From Domibacillus indicus (GTDB lineage: Bacteria > Bacillota > Bacilli > Bacillales > Domibacillaceae), in contig NZ_JAMBOO010000024.1 of assembly GCF_023715895.1 (NCBI RefSeq), positions 1-62,136 on the forward strand: a DNA stretch of 62,136 nt. The letters run 5' to 3'. Below are positions 26,898 to 35,395 of this stretch, piece after piece. Positions within the stretch are counted from its first letter, which is position 1. The number at the start of each line of letters is the position of its first letter. The notes below the pieces were generated by a model. It saw only the letters and a list, made by a program, of their open reading frames with translations, was not told where the DNA came from and made no database searches. Position numbers and translations under genes: made by a program.

Positions 26898-27005
26898 AAC
26901 AACGTGTTGTTTATTACATTCCAAATTTTATAATTGAATCCTTTTCTGTTCAATAATCAAAAATGGCAGATGTGTTGGTTACAGAACACATTTTATAAAT
27001 GTGTT
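26898..27005. promoter_or_regulatory. operator region between permease and TetR genes
   Basis: Two palindromes share a GTGTT core: AACAACGTGTTGTT (26898-26911) and AACACATTTTATAAATGTGTT (26985-27005). They are likely binding sites for the divergent TetR protein. Confidence 0.6.
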
Positions 27006-27029
27006 GGATAAAATGAAGGAGGAAGCAGC

Positions 27030-27647
27030 TTGCGAGATACTAATACGGACCTGCGGATCATTCGGACAAAAGAATCAATCCGGCATGCACTAGTAGAATT
27101 AATCGATGAAAAAGGTTTCGAAGCAATTACGGTAAAGGACATAACAACTAGAGCGAAAATTAATAGGGGAACATTTTATGCACACTATCAAGACAAATTT
27201 GATTTAATGACGAAATGCGAAGAAGAAATTATGCTTGAAATGTCCAGAATTGCAAAAAAGAACTTCCCTGGTGTTATTGCTGCCCTTAGAACCAGCTCAC
27301 CGGCTGAAGCACAAATGCCCTTTGTAGTTTCAATATTTGAATACCTTAATGAGAATAGTGAATTTATGCAAGCTCTGTTAGGTTCCAAAGGAGATTTATC
27401 ATTTCAAGCAAGACTGAAAGATTTTATGTGGAAAACATTGTTTGGGAATAATTCAGATGCACTTCTTAAGGAAGAAGATCTACTTGTTCCAGGACATTAT
27501 TTAGCTTCTTATATTGTATCTGCACACATAGGAGTCATTCAGCAATGGCTGAATAACGGCAGGAAGGAATCTCCCCAAGAAATGGCTCGTATCCTATGGA
27601 CCATTACAGCCGATGGCCCCTTCTTTGCAGCTGGTTTGAAAAAATAA
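27030..27647 (+). CDS. TetR/AcrR-family regulator
   Basis: 205 aa with N-terminal HTH (FEAITVKDITTRAKINRGTFYAHYQDKFDL) and a C-terminal domain of the TetR_C type found in DhaS-like regulators (LASYIVSAHIGVIQQWL). TTG start behind AAGGAGGA. Probably represses the divergent YhgE-type permease and itself through the palindromes between them. Confidence 0.88.
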   Translation: MRDTNTDLRIIRTKESIRHALVELIDEKGFEAITVKDITTRAKINRGTFYAHYQDKFDLMTKCEEEIMLEMSRIAKKNFPGVIAALRTSSPAEAQMPFVVSIFEYLNENSEFMQALLGSKGDLSFQARLKDFMWKTLFGNNSDALLKEEDLLVPGHYLASYIVSAHIGVIQQWLNNGRKESPQEMARILWTITADGPFFAAGLKK

Positions 27648-27660
27648 ATCCTTCAAGGGA

Positions 27661-27705
27661 AAAAGGACACTACCTTAGAACGAAAAAGGTAGTGTCCTTT
27701 TATTA
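27661..27705 (+). terminator. terminator after tetR
   Basis: AAAAGGACACTACCTT and its exact complement form a 16-bp stem followed by TTTTATT. Confidence 0.88.
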
Positions 27706-27748
27706 ATTAGGAAGGGGTTAATTTGCTATTATCTAATATTAATTATCA

Positions 27749-28303
27749 TTATTTTCTCAAGGTTTGTAATGCACCACTCCATGCGATAACTTGGTCAAGC
27801 ATCAAATTGACATTATTAAGGTGTAAGTCAGCTGGTTTAAATGTTGTAAAGTTTTCGAAATCTGTAAATAAAGATAATGTTGGGTGAGCCTTCACATCTG
27901 CAATTAGTAATTCTCCACAGATTCCTCTTAAATGTTCAGCTGCACGAGCTCCACCAGTTCCCCCATAGCTAACGATACCTGCCGCTTTGTTATTCCAAGC
28001 TTCACGATTAGCAATATCAAGTGCATTTTTTAATGCCCCAGTAATACTGTGATTGTATTCCTGAACAATAAATACAAATCCATCCAAGCTAACAATCTTA
28101 TCACTCCATGCCGTTATCCCAGGTTCTGTTCCATCGGTTGTTCCTAAAAACGGCAATTGGAACTCGGCAATATCTACAATTTCATAATTTGCATCTCCAC
28201 GTTTTTCCGCAATTCCTTTTACCCATTCTCCAACATCAGGACTCACTCTGCCTTGACGAGTGCTTCCTAAGATAATTCCGATATTTAATTTTTCATTTGT
28301 CAT
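27749..28303 (-). CDS. NADPH-dependent FMN reductase
   Basis: A 184-aa flavodoxin-like reductase: FMN-phosphate loop GSTRQGRVSPDVGEWV near residue 13, VQEYNHSITGALKNALD near 80, and GGTGGARAAEHLR near 113. It reduces free flavin, quinones or azo compounds with NADPH. First of a block of flavin/redox genes (27749-31512) all on the minus strand. Good AAGGAGG site. Confidence 0.9.
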   Translation of the reverse strand: MTNEKLNIGIILGSTRQGRVSPDVGEWVKGIAEKRGDANYEIVDIAEFQLPFLGTTDGTEPGITAWSDKIVSLDGFVFIVQEYNHSITGALKNALDIANREAWNNKAAGIVSYGGTGGARAAEHLRGICGELLIADVKAHPTLSLFTDFENFTTFKPADLHLNNVNLMLDQVIAWSGALQTLRK

Positions 28304-28449
28304 GATTTCTTCCTCCTTGGTCTATTAAAACGAATTTTTGAATTAGTTCTACGATAATTTAATTGTTTGTTTGAGATAGTTGGCTAACAATTTGGGCCAA
28401 AGCCTCTTTCATGGGCGTGACTGGGCGTCTGATACAGCGGCATTTGTAA

Positions 28450-29310
28450 TTATTTTAATAAAATTTGTAACGCTTCTTTCACAGAAGTTGGTTTGCGACC
28501 TAGAAGCATTTCTAAATCAGAATGTGGAGCTTCTAATCCACCTTCACGAATTCCATTTTGAATCGTCACTGTCATTGATACAAATTCTTCTGGCACGCCA
28601 GCCTCTTTTAGCATGTTTGCATGAGCTTCAGAATCTACAGCTAATAAGAGAATTTCTTTACCTGTAACCTCATTAACTGCATCAACGAATTGTTGTTGTG
28701 TTAAGTTTTCACCTGCTAATTCGTATGCTTTATTATCGTGTCCATCACCTGCTAACACATTGGCAGTAGCTTCACCTAAATCTGGACGGTAGACCCAAGC
28801 TACCTTCCCTTCTCCTGCAGATGTTACCCAAGGTGCGCCATTTAAGCATTGTTGAATGGTACCTAATTCGTTTTCAACATACCAGTTGTTGCGAACGAAT
28901 ACATATGGAATACCTGATTCTTTAATGATGTTTTCACGTTCACGGTGAGGAGCAGCTAAAACGAAATCACTCACATCTGCACGCGGAGCACTTGAGTAAA
29001 CCAATTGGGATACACCTGTCTCTTTCGCTGCTTCTACAGCATTTTTCTGGTGTTGGATTGCTGTTTCCATAACAGGTACTGTTGAAACTATGAAGACACG
29101 GTCCACACCCTTGAATGCTTCAACTAATGTTTCTTTTTTCTCAAAATCTGTTAATCGAACTTCAATACCTTGTGCTTCGTATGCCTTTGCTTTTTCTGAT
29201 TGTGGATCACGTACACCAGCGATAATATCTGAAGCGGGTACTTTCTTCACTAAATTTTCAACGATATTTGATCCTAATTTTCCTGCTGCACCTGTAACTA
29301 ATATTTTCAT
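28450..29310 (-). CDS. NmrA-like NAD(P)H quinone reductase (QorB-type)
   Basis: A 286-aa atypical short-chain dehydrogenase: nucleotide motif VTGAAGKLGSNIVENL at the N-terminus, then VDRVFIVSTVP and YSSAPRAD. Matches the QorB/NmrA-like quinone oxidoreductases or azoreductases of Bacillus. GGAGG site before the ATG. The gap from 28304 to the start of the FMN reductase region holds no gene. Confidence 0.88.
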   Translation of the reverse strand: MKILVTGAAGKLGSNIVENLVKKVPASDIIAGVRDPQSEKAKAYEAQGIEVRLTDFEKKETLVEAFKGVDRVFIVSTVPVMETAIQHQKNAVEAAKETGVSQLVYSSAPRADVSDFVLAAPHRERENIIKESGIPYVFVRNNWYVENELGTIQQCLNGAPWVTSAGEGKVAWVYRPDLGEATANVLAGDGHDNKAYELAGENLTQQQFVDAVNEVTGKEILLLAVDSEAHANMLKEAGVPEEFVSMTVTIQNGIREGGLEAPHSDLEMLLGRKPTSVKEALQILLK

Positions 29311-29380
29311 CTTCTTTCCTCCAAAAATAAAATTTTATATTAAATTTCCCTTTTAACCCATCTTGGTAAAAAAGAAATTT

Positions 29381-29728
29381 TTACGCTAAATAAAGATAAA
29401 GTACAACAAACGATAAAATAGCTAAGAATAGAATCATAGCCGTATCCTTAAAGGAATCCTTTGCCCGAATATGAGTAAGGATGCCGCCTACACTTGTAAT
29501 ACCGAGTAAAAGTGCCCCTGCCATTGCCGAAATGGGAACCCAATATCCAACGATTAAAAGTACAGCTCCTGCTAATTCAACAATCCCTGTTACACTTCTA
29601 AACCATTGTGGCAGTCCCCAATGATTAAAAGCTTCCACATGCATTTTAGAACCTGTTATTTTTCCGAATCCTGCCATCAAAAACATTAATGCAAGAATTC
29701 CTTGTAAAATATACGCTACTATTTCCAT
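29381..29728 (-). CDS. DoxX-family membrane protein
   Basis: 115 aa, four membrane helices, with typical DoxX pieces LMAGFGKITG and MHVEAFNHWGLPQWFRSVTGIVELAGA. Role unknown; often linked to redox stress. It sits between the quinone reductase and a luciferase-like oxidoreductase on the same strand. Confidence 0.87.
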   Translation of the reverse strand: MEIVAYILQGILALMFLMAGFGKITGSKMHVEAFNHWGLPQWFRSVTGIVELAGAVLLIVGYWVPISAMAGALLLGITSVGGILTHIRAKDSFKDTAMILFLAILSFVVLYLYLA

Positions 29729-29808
29729 AATTCCTCTTACTCCCTTTTTAGATTCAATTTCTCTCTTGTTTCTTTAGTCATTTTCTAAAACAAAACCACA
29801 GTTTTACG

Positions 29809-30855
29809 TTATTTAGATAAAGCTCTGTGCACCATTGGTGCTACTTTGTTTGCCAGTAAATCAATTGCTTTTTCTACTCTGGCTAATGGCTGACCACCCA
29901 TATCGAATTGTCCCATAAAGCGTGAATGTCCGAATAACTCATGCTGATACAATATCTTTTCTGCCAGTTCCTCTGCACTGCCAACGGCTGAAATTTGTCC
30001 TGCCGTTCTCTGAGGCATCAATTGCTCTGGTGTTGTATAAAAGTGTGGAAGACCACGATCTTTTGAAAAGTAGCCAGAATATTGATTATAGTATGGAACA
30101 AATTCGTCAATCGCTTGTTCTCCTGTTTGGGCTATATACGAATGCCCCGTCACAGAAACTCTTAACTTGGATACATCATGACCTGCTTCTTTTGCACTTT
30201 GCCAGTATAGATCTGTAAGTGGTTTAACAGATTCTGGACGGCCGCCTAACAAGCCAAGTGCCATATTTACACCAAGTCTTCCTGCACGAACTGCACTTGC
30301 AGGGGTACCCCCAACACCAACCCATAGCGGCAGTTTATTCTGAACAGGTCTAGGTGCTATTTGTGCATTTCGAAGGGAAGAACGGAATTTCCCCTGCCAG
30401 GTGATGACTTCCTGCTCTTGGAGTTTCATAAAAAGATGCAGCTTCTCTTCAAACAATTCATCGTAATCATTTAAACTTACTCCAAAAAGAGAAAATGATT
30501 CTAAAAATGCCCCACGGCCTAAAATAATTTCCGTTCGTCCGTTCGATAATAAATCAAGTGTGGCAAAATCTTCATAAACACGCACTGGATCGGCTGTACT
30601 AATAACGGACAACGTGCTGGTTAGTTTAATATTTTTCGTTTCACGTGCAATGGCTCCAAGTATCATTGCGTAGCTTGACGTGACAAAGTCTAAACGATGG
30701 TGCTCACCTACACCGAATACATCAAGTCCTGCTTCATCTGCCCACTTTGCCATTTGGATGATGTTCTCTACACGATCTTTAGCAGACAACACATTCCCCT
30801 TTGCATCTGGAATACGTTCGCCTAATGAATAAACCCCAAATTCAAACCCGCTCAC
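29809..30855 (-). CDS. LLM-class flavin-dependent oxidoreductase
   Basis: A 348-aa luciferase-like TIM-barrel flavoenzyme: early FGVYSLGERIPD, WADEAGLDVFGVGEHH near residue 40, TSTLSVISTADPVRVYEDFATLDLLSNGRTEIILGRG near 80-115, and PLWVGVGGTPASAVRAG. Uses reduced flavin, presumably supplied by the neighbouring FMN reductases. GTG start behind AGGAGGG. It ends 80 bp before doxX. Substrate unknown. Confidence 0.9.
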   Translation of the reverse strand: MSGFEFGVYSLGERIPDAKGNVLSAKDRVENIIQMAKWADEAGLDVFGVGEHHRLDFVTSSYAMILGAIARETKNIKLTSTLSVISTADPVRVYEDFATLDLLSNGRTEIILGRGAFLESFSLFGVSLNDYDELFEEKLHLFMKLQEQEVITWQGKFRSSLRNAQIAPRPVQNKLPLWVGVGGTPASAVRAGRLGVNMALGLLGGRPESVKPLTDLYWQSAKEAGHDVSKLRVSVTGHSYIAQTGEQAIDEFVPYYNQYSGYFSKDRGLPHFYTTPEQLMPQRTAGQISAVGSAEELAEKILYQHELFGHSRFMGQFDMGGQPLARVEKAIDLLANKVAPMVHRALSK

Positions 30856-30867
30856 TCTCTTGCCCTC

Positions 30868-31512
30868 CTAGTTGTTAAATACGATTGGCATTTTATGAAT
30901 CCACTCATCTCTCGTCACAGCATCAAGCATACATTTCGCAGCATTATAACGGGAAACACCCATCTTACCTTTTGTATCTCCAAAAGAAACTGAATAATCG
31001 TTACCATTTGTTTTAACATTCGGATTAATAATCCGTACAACAGTCCAATCCATTTTAGAATTTTTAATCAATGTCTCTATTCCTTTCATCTCAGCGTATG
31101 GAGTAGGAGAGAATAGTTTTGGCATTATATTTGGAAACACAGTAATAAATTGTTTCACGTCTTCTTCAGCAGAGATACTAGGTGTTCCAAGTGTAATCAA
31201 CCTTTTAATTCCGCACTCTTCCATAACTGAGATAATAGCTTTATGTGCTTCTGCAATAGGAAGGTCCACAACTTGTCGTTTCATTGACAGTGCTGGTCCA
31301 AGGGCACTTAATACCGCATCCCTTCCTACAATTGCTTCTTTTAATTTTTCTCGGTCTGTTAAAGCCCCAACTACAATTTGCAGGTTTTCATGTTCTATAT
31401 TTAAAGCATTAGGTCGTCTCGTATAGGCTGTTACATCGTGACCAGCCTGGAGTGCAAGACTCACAAGAAGCTGACCAATCTGACCATTTGCACCAAAAAT
31501 CGTTATGTTCAT
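30868..31512 (-). CDS. NAD(P)-binding atypical SDR oxidoreductase
   Basis: 214 aa. N-terminal Rossmann motif TIFGANGQIGQLLVSLALQAGHDVTAYTRR and a VLSALGP segment typical of NAD(P)H-binding NmrA-like proteins. ATG 31512 is 8 nt from GGAG; GTG 31521 overlaps that site. The next gene starts 12 bp downstream, so they are co-transcribed. A TetR gene is divergent. Confidence 0.87.
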   Translation of the reverse strand: MNITIFGANGQIGQLLVSLALQAGHDVTAYTRRPNALNIEHENLQIVVGALTDREKLKEAIVGRDAVLSALGPALSMKRQVVDLPIAEAHKAIISVMEECGIKRLITLGTPSISAEEDVKQFITVFPNIMPKLFSPTPYAEMKGIETLIKNSKMDWTVVRIINPNVKTNGNDYSVSFGDTKGKMGVSRYNAAKCMLDAVTRDEWIHKMPIVFNN

Positions 31513-31540
31513 TTTTTTCACTCCAACATCTTTTGTTTAG

Positions 31541-31630
31541 ACAACATTTGTTGTAAAGTTAATATAACAAGATGAAAAACGTAAAACAACCGACAAAAAA
31601 GCATAGATATCGCTTAAACAACACATTGTT
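31541..31630. promoter_or_regulatory. TetR operators between SDR and tetR
   Basis: ACAACATTTGTTGT (31541-31554, perfect palindrome) and AACAACACATTGTT (31617-31630). Spacing and repetition suggest that the divergent TetR controls both directions. Confidence 0.6.
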
Positions 31631-31660
31631 AAAAATGTCGGGAAAATAGGAGTGAATCGA

Positions 31661-32233
31661 ATGGAAAAACAACTCGACCCTCGAGTTTTGCGCACCCGCA
31701 AGCTCATTATGGATGCGTTTATCGAGTTATCAATGAAAAAACACTTTAAAGACATCACCATTAAAGACATTACGACTGCCGCAACGGTCAACCGGGCAAC
31801 CTTTTATTCTCATTTTATTGATAAATATGATTTGCTTGAAAAGGTACTCAGCGAAAGCGTGATGAGAGAGATTCTTCTTGAGGTGAGTACCCATGAGGTG
31901 ATTAATGAGGATACGATTAAAGCCATTTTTTTCTCTATCATTAAGTTCCAAACATCCATCAGCAACCAATGCAGACGAAGCTACGAGGCATTTACACCTC
32001 AAATCGAAACCATTTTCAAACAGGAACTCCAAGCCTTTTTTACAGAGTGGGCTCAAAAACAATGGCCTAATCAAAGGAAAACTGAGGTAGAGGTCTATGC
32101 AGTAATGTTAAGCTGGGCACTTTATGGAGCTGCAATGCACTGGATGCAAAATCAAACCTCACAGCCAGAAGATTATGTAGAGCAAATACTGCATATTATA
32201 AAAATGGAGAAAACATGGATAAAGAAGGATTAA
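31661..32233 (+). CDS. TetR/AcrR-family regulator
   Basis: 190 aa. HTH near residues 28-55 (FKDITIKDITTAATVNRATFYSHFIDKYDL); C-terminal helical domain. ATG 31661 is 8 nt from AGGAG. Probably represses the divergent SDR-LLM-DoxX-quinone reductase block. Confidence 0.88.
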   Translation: MEKQLDPRVLRTRKLIMDAFIELSMKKHFKDITIKDITTAATVNRATFYSHFIDKYDLLEKVLSESVMREILLEVSTHEVINEDTIKAIFFSIIKFQTSISNQCRRSYEAFTPQIETIFKQELQAFFTEWAQKQWPNQRKTEVEVYAVMLSWALYGAAMHWMQNQTSQPEDYVEQILHIIKMEKTWIKKD

Positions 32234-32289
32234 TTTGATTTAAAATTAAGCTGAACTCATCTATTTTATTTTTATTCTCCAAAGATAGT

Positions 32290-32325
32290 AGAGCCTGTTT
32301 TTATATGAAAAAACAGGCTCTTTAA
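32290..32325 (+). terminator. terminator after tetR
   Basis: AGAGCCTGTTTTT and exact complement, 6-nt loop, then TTTAAATT. Confidence 0.82.
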
Positions 32326-32364
32326 ATTGTCTTGGCTTCTATCCTTATTAAACTATCCTGCGCT

Positions 32365-32561
32365 TTAGTTGAGAAAAAAAGACCGGCTGGAACAGCAGCC
32401 GGTTCTTAAACTCTTGCCCCCGTTAGTTTAAGTACATTCCTTAACAAACTTGTCTTTTGCTATTTCTTTTATTACAGGAATGCCGCCCTTTAGCTAAACA
32501 AAAAAAGAGCATTGATCCTTCTTGGATCAATGCCCCCGTTTGTTTAAGGTAATTCTTCACA
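32365..32561 (+). repeat. two tandem units of dispersed repeat R2
   Basis: Unit 1 (32365-32452): TTAGTTGAGAAAAAAAG, hairpin GACCGGCTG/CAGCCGGTTC, CCCCCGTTAGTTTAAGTACA and TTAACAAACTTG. Unit 2 (32489-32561): TTAGCTAAACAAAAAAAGAG, hairpin GCATTGATCC/GGATCAATGC, CCCCCGTTTGTTTAAGG. Each hairpin differs in sequence but keeps its position. The second unit abuts a truncated monooxygenase gene. Confidence 0.6.
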
Positions 32562-32623
32562 ATGGGCATATCCGGATGACACCAGCTCATAAAATTCCAA
32601 CCGACACCCAATTTTCCTTCCAT
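32562..32623 (-). pseudogene. 5' fragment of an NtaA/SnaA-type monooxygenase gene
   Basis: The first codons read GVGWNFMSWCHPDMPIVKN, matching GVGWNYIGWRHPDMP at the start of the intact gene at 35396-36523. After about 20 codons the match stops at repeat R2. This is a truncated duplicate. Confidence 0.65.
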
Positions 32624-32674
32624 TTAGTGTAAACGCTCTTCATAGATACCGATAAGGGATTCGCTGACAAAACA

Positions 32675-34111
32675 TCAATGTGGCGAATGCACCGCTTCGC
32701 GGCTGACTACGACGCGGCGGATGAAAAACGCTATGACCAAGCCAATCAGTGCTATGATCATCGTGAACAGGAACACGTTTTGTGATCCAGCCGTCATCGC
32801 GTTTGCAATTTCGGCCTGTTTGGCCGGAGCGGAGGAGCCGTGCAAGTATTTCTCCATACTGCCCGTAAGGATACTGATGGCAACCGCTGTTCCAATCGCG
32901 CCCACGACCTGCTGCAGGGTGTTCATGACTGCTGTGCCGTGCGGGTATAGCTCCGGCGGCAATTGATTGAGCCCGTTCGTTTGAGCAGGCATCCATATCA
33001 TGCCTACCCCCACCATAAGCCCGATATGCAAAGCCACGATAAAGGCCACTGAAGAAGCAGGAGACAGGGTAGTAAAGAACCATAACATGACTGCAACGAT
33101 CACGAGTCCGGGAATAACGAGCCATTTCGGCCCATATTTATCGAACAAGCGCCCCATACGCGGGGAGAGGATACCGTTCAGCGCGCTGCCCGGCAAAAGC
33201 ATGAGACCCGCAGTGAACACAGACAGTCCTGCACCCGTCTGCAGAAACATCGGCAGGATAATCATGCTCGACATCATGATCAACATACACGACAGTATCA
33301 GGAGCAGCCCCACGACGTACATTGGGTACTTGAAAACGCTCAGATTCATCATTGGATCGCGCATAGCGTTCTGCCGCAGTATGAACAGCACCAGTGCGAT
33401 GAGCCCAACGACGATTGAAGTAACCACAACTGCACTGCCCCAGCCTTCAGATCCTTCGCCTGCCTTACTGAAGCCGAAGACAACTCCTCCAAAGCCGATC
33501 GTTGACAATACGACAGACAGCAGATCGATCCGGGGCTTCGTGACATCAGTAACATTTTCCAAGTACTTCAGCCCTACCAACAACCCAATAACCAGGAACG
33601 GCAGCGAGAACCAGAAGATATAATGCCATGTTAAATACTCGATTAATAGACCGCCAATGGTCGGGCCGGTTGCTGGCGCAAACATGATCACAAGTCCAAC
33701 GAAGCCCATCGCCGCTCCCCGCTTTTCCGGCGGATATATGACAAGAATCGTATTGAACATGAGCGGCAGCAATAACCCCATGCCTGCCGCCTGTAAAACG
33801 CGAGCGACCATCAACATTTCAAAATTAAACGCGAGCGCCGCAATGAGTGTACCTAGAATTAAGCTTGTGAGCGAACCTGTGAACAGCTGTCTCGTTGTAA
33901 ACCTCTGCAGCAGCAGCCCGCTCATCGGCATTAAAATGCCAAGAGTCAGCAGGAAACCGGTTGTTAACCACTGTGCGGTTGCGGCTGAAATTTGGAACAC
34001 GTCCATTAAATTAGTCATTGCTATGTTTAGAGCGGTTTCGCTAAACATGCCGACAAAACCGCAGATAAGCAGCGATGCCAGGATGGCACGCGTATTGTAT
34101 TGCTTCTTCAT
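32675..34111 (-). CDS. DHA2-family MFS multidrug transporter
   Basis: 478 aa, 14 helices expected. N-terminal ETALNIAMTNLMDVFQISAATAQWLTT, helix-4 RVLQAAGMGLLLPL and motif C-like MFAPATGPTIGGLL are typical of the LmrB/EmrB group. The gene is visibly more GC-rich than its neighbours, which suggests transfer. AAGGAGATATAG site before the ATG. A MarR-type palindrome near 34491 lies about 380 bp upstream, before a gene fragment, so MarR control is possible. Confidence 0.9.
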   Translation of the reverse strand: MKKQYNTRAILASLLICGFVGMFSETALNIAMTNLMDVFQISAATAQWLTTGFLLTLGILMPMSGLLLQRFTTRQLFTGSLTSLILGTLIAALAFNFEMLMVARVLQAAGMGLLLPLMFNTILVIYPPEKRGAAMGFVGLVIMFAPATGPTIGGLLIEYLTWHYIFWFSLPFLVIGLLVGLKYLENVTDVTKPRIDLLSVVLSTIGFGGVVFGFSKAGEGSEGWGSAVVVTSIVVGLIALVLFILRQNAMRDPMMNLSVFKYPMYVVGLLLILSCMLIMMSSMIILPMFLQTGAGLSVFTAGLMLLPGSALNGILSPRMGRLFDKYGPKWLVIPGLVIVAVMLWFFTTLSPASSVAFIVALHIGLMVGVGMIWMPAQTNGLNQLPPELYPHGTAVMNTLQQVVGAIGTAVAISILTGSMEKYLHGSSAPAKQAEIANAMTAGSQNVFLFTMIIALIGLVIAFFIRRVVVSREAVHSPH

Positions 34112-34150
34112 TTCTATATCTCCTTGTAAGTCAATTTAAGTAATAACCGT

Positions 34151-34420
34151 TTATTTTTTAGCAAATCCTTGTTTGTTTAAATACTCAAGCATGAAAGGCT
34201 GTTTGCTTCTTTCAAGATGATCCTCAATATGGTCTTTCCATCCCTTTACTTTCTTCACTGTGAAAGGCGCTTTAACAGGACGATCTTGGTAATATTCACG
34301 CATCTGTTGGCATAAGTTGCATTCAATGTACGTCTTTAGAAAAATATCCTCCTCTGAAATTAAGCAAATGCGTGTTAGCAATACTGCTATCATTGTTTCG
34401 GCTGGACATATCGTCTTCAT
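34151..34420 (-). pseudogene. C-terminal fragment of NfsA-type nitroreductase
   Basis: An 89-aa frame whose last 45 residues (EYYQDRPVKAPFTVKK, WKDHIEDHLERSK, LEYLNKQGFAKK) look like the C-terminus of NADPH nitroreductases of the NfsA/NfrA1 type. The catalytic and flavin parts are missing and the N-terminal 40 residues do not fit. A second such tail lies at 35141-35230. Confidence 0.55.
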
Positions 34421-34490
34421 TGGATTCCCATAACCCTTTTCTTAGTAAATAAACGATATAGAAGTATTTAATGTTTATGTTACTAAATAA

Positions 34491-34510
34491 TTATTTAGCG
34501 TACTAATTAT
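34491..34510. promoter_or_regulatory. MarR-type operator (site 1)
   Basis: TTATTTAG-CGTA-CTAATTAT resembles the palindromes at 34976, 39017 and 39503. It lies upstream of the nitroreductase fragment and the DHA2 gene. Confidence 0.5.
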
Positions 34511-34525
34511 AAACTTAGAGAAAAC

Positions 34526-34951
34526 CTAAAATAAGTTTTTCTCCATTCGCTTCATTAGTTGCCTTAATAGTAAGAGATCTTCCGGTGAAATTGAATGCAG
34601 TAATTTTTCCTGCTGCTGCTTCCATTTGAAATCAACCGGTTTCTCTAATTCTTTGCCTTTGTCCGTTAGAAAAATCCGCATAATCCTTGCATCTTGTTCA
34701 TCACGTTTACGGTATATGAACCCATTTTGCTCCAGCGATTTAACCATATTTGTTACAGTAGGCGGTTCGCATTTTAAATGTTCACATAGTTGCATTTGTG
34801 TTATTCCATCACCTAGCCACAAACGAGCGAGTAGTTTATCCTGGCCTACATGAAGATTAAGTTCTCTTAGACTTTCGCTATAATCTCGACGCATTTGGGA
34901 TGAAATTTTATCTAACGACTCACGAATATCGCATCCAACTTTATCGTTCAT
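34526..34951 (-). CDS. MarR-family regulator, paralog 1
   Basis: 141 aa with winged HTH (ITQMQLCEHLKCEPPTVTNMVKSLEQNGFIYRKRDEQDARIMR). About 85 percent identical by eye to the second MarR at 39053-39478. A palindrome of the shared type lies 25 bp upstream of its start, so it is probably autoregulated and may cross-regulate the paralog's targets. Likely senses a phenolic, quinone or oxidant. Confidence 0.9.
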   Translation of the reverse strand: MNDKVGCDIRESLDKISSQMRRDYSESLRELNLHVGQDKLLARLWLGDGITQMQLCEHLKCEPPTVTNMVKSLEQNGFIYRKRDEQDARIMRIFLTDKGKELEKPVDFKWKQQQEKLLHSISPEDLLLLRQLMKRMEKNLF

Positions 34952-34975
34952 AGCTTCCCCTCAACTAGTCAAAAT

Positions 34976-34995
34976 ATATTTAGCGGGCTAACTAT
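34976..34995. promoter_or_regulatory. MarR-type operator (site 2)
   Basis: ATATTTAG-CGGG-CTAACTAT, imperfect palindrome directly upstream of marR paralog 1. Confidence 0.6.
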
Positions 34996-35140
34996 ACCAC
35001 GGTGAAATTCAGGTGTCAACTTATCTTAAGAACCTACTTACATTATATCGGGCGGAATTCATCCAGAGCGAAGGTCAAAAGTATCTATCCATCAATAAGA
35101 TAGAACCCTTCTTACATAGTACTTATCCCTTTTTCTTGCT

Positions 35141-35230
35141 AATTTTTTTGCGTATCCTTGCTTGTTTAAATAGTCCAGCATTCGATGTTGAATGCTTCTT
35201 TGAAGATGATCCTGGATATAGTCACTCCAT
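35141..35230 (-). pseudogene. second C-terminal remnant of a nitroreductase gene
   Basis: On the minus strand the frame reads WSDYIQDHLQRSIQHRMLDY then LNKDTQKN and a stop, matching the tail of the fragment at 34151 (DHLERSK...LEYLNKQGFAKK). Upstream sequence is unrelated. Confidence 0.45.
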
Positions 35231-35395
35231 CAGCTAAATTGGAGCTATTTGTAAATAATAAGTATGCTTGCATAGACCATAATAAAATCATTACTCTTAT
35301 TATGGAAGAGGGCAATTTTAATTGCCCTAGTACTATTTTTCGACCTAACATTAGGAAAAAGGTTAAAAATATCTAAATTGTTTGAATATGGTTTT

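Noticed and set aside
32640-33623. Open frames on both strands inside the DHA2 transporter gene
   Set aside because: They are shadow frames of a GC-richer true gene; no start signals or family features.
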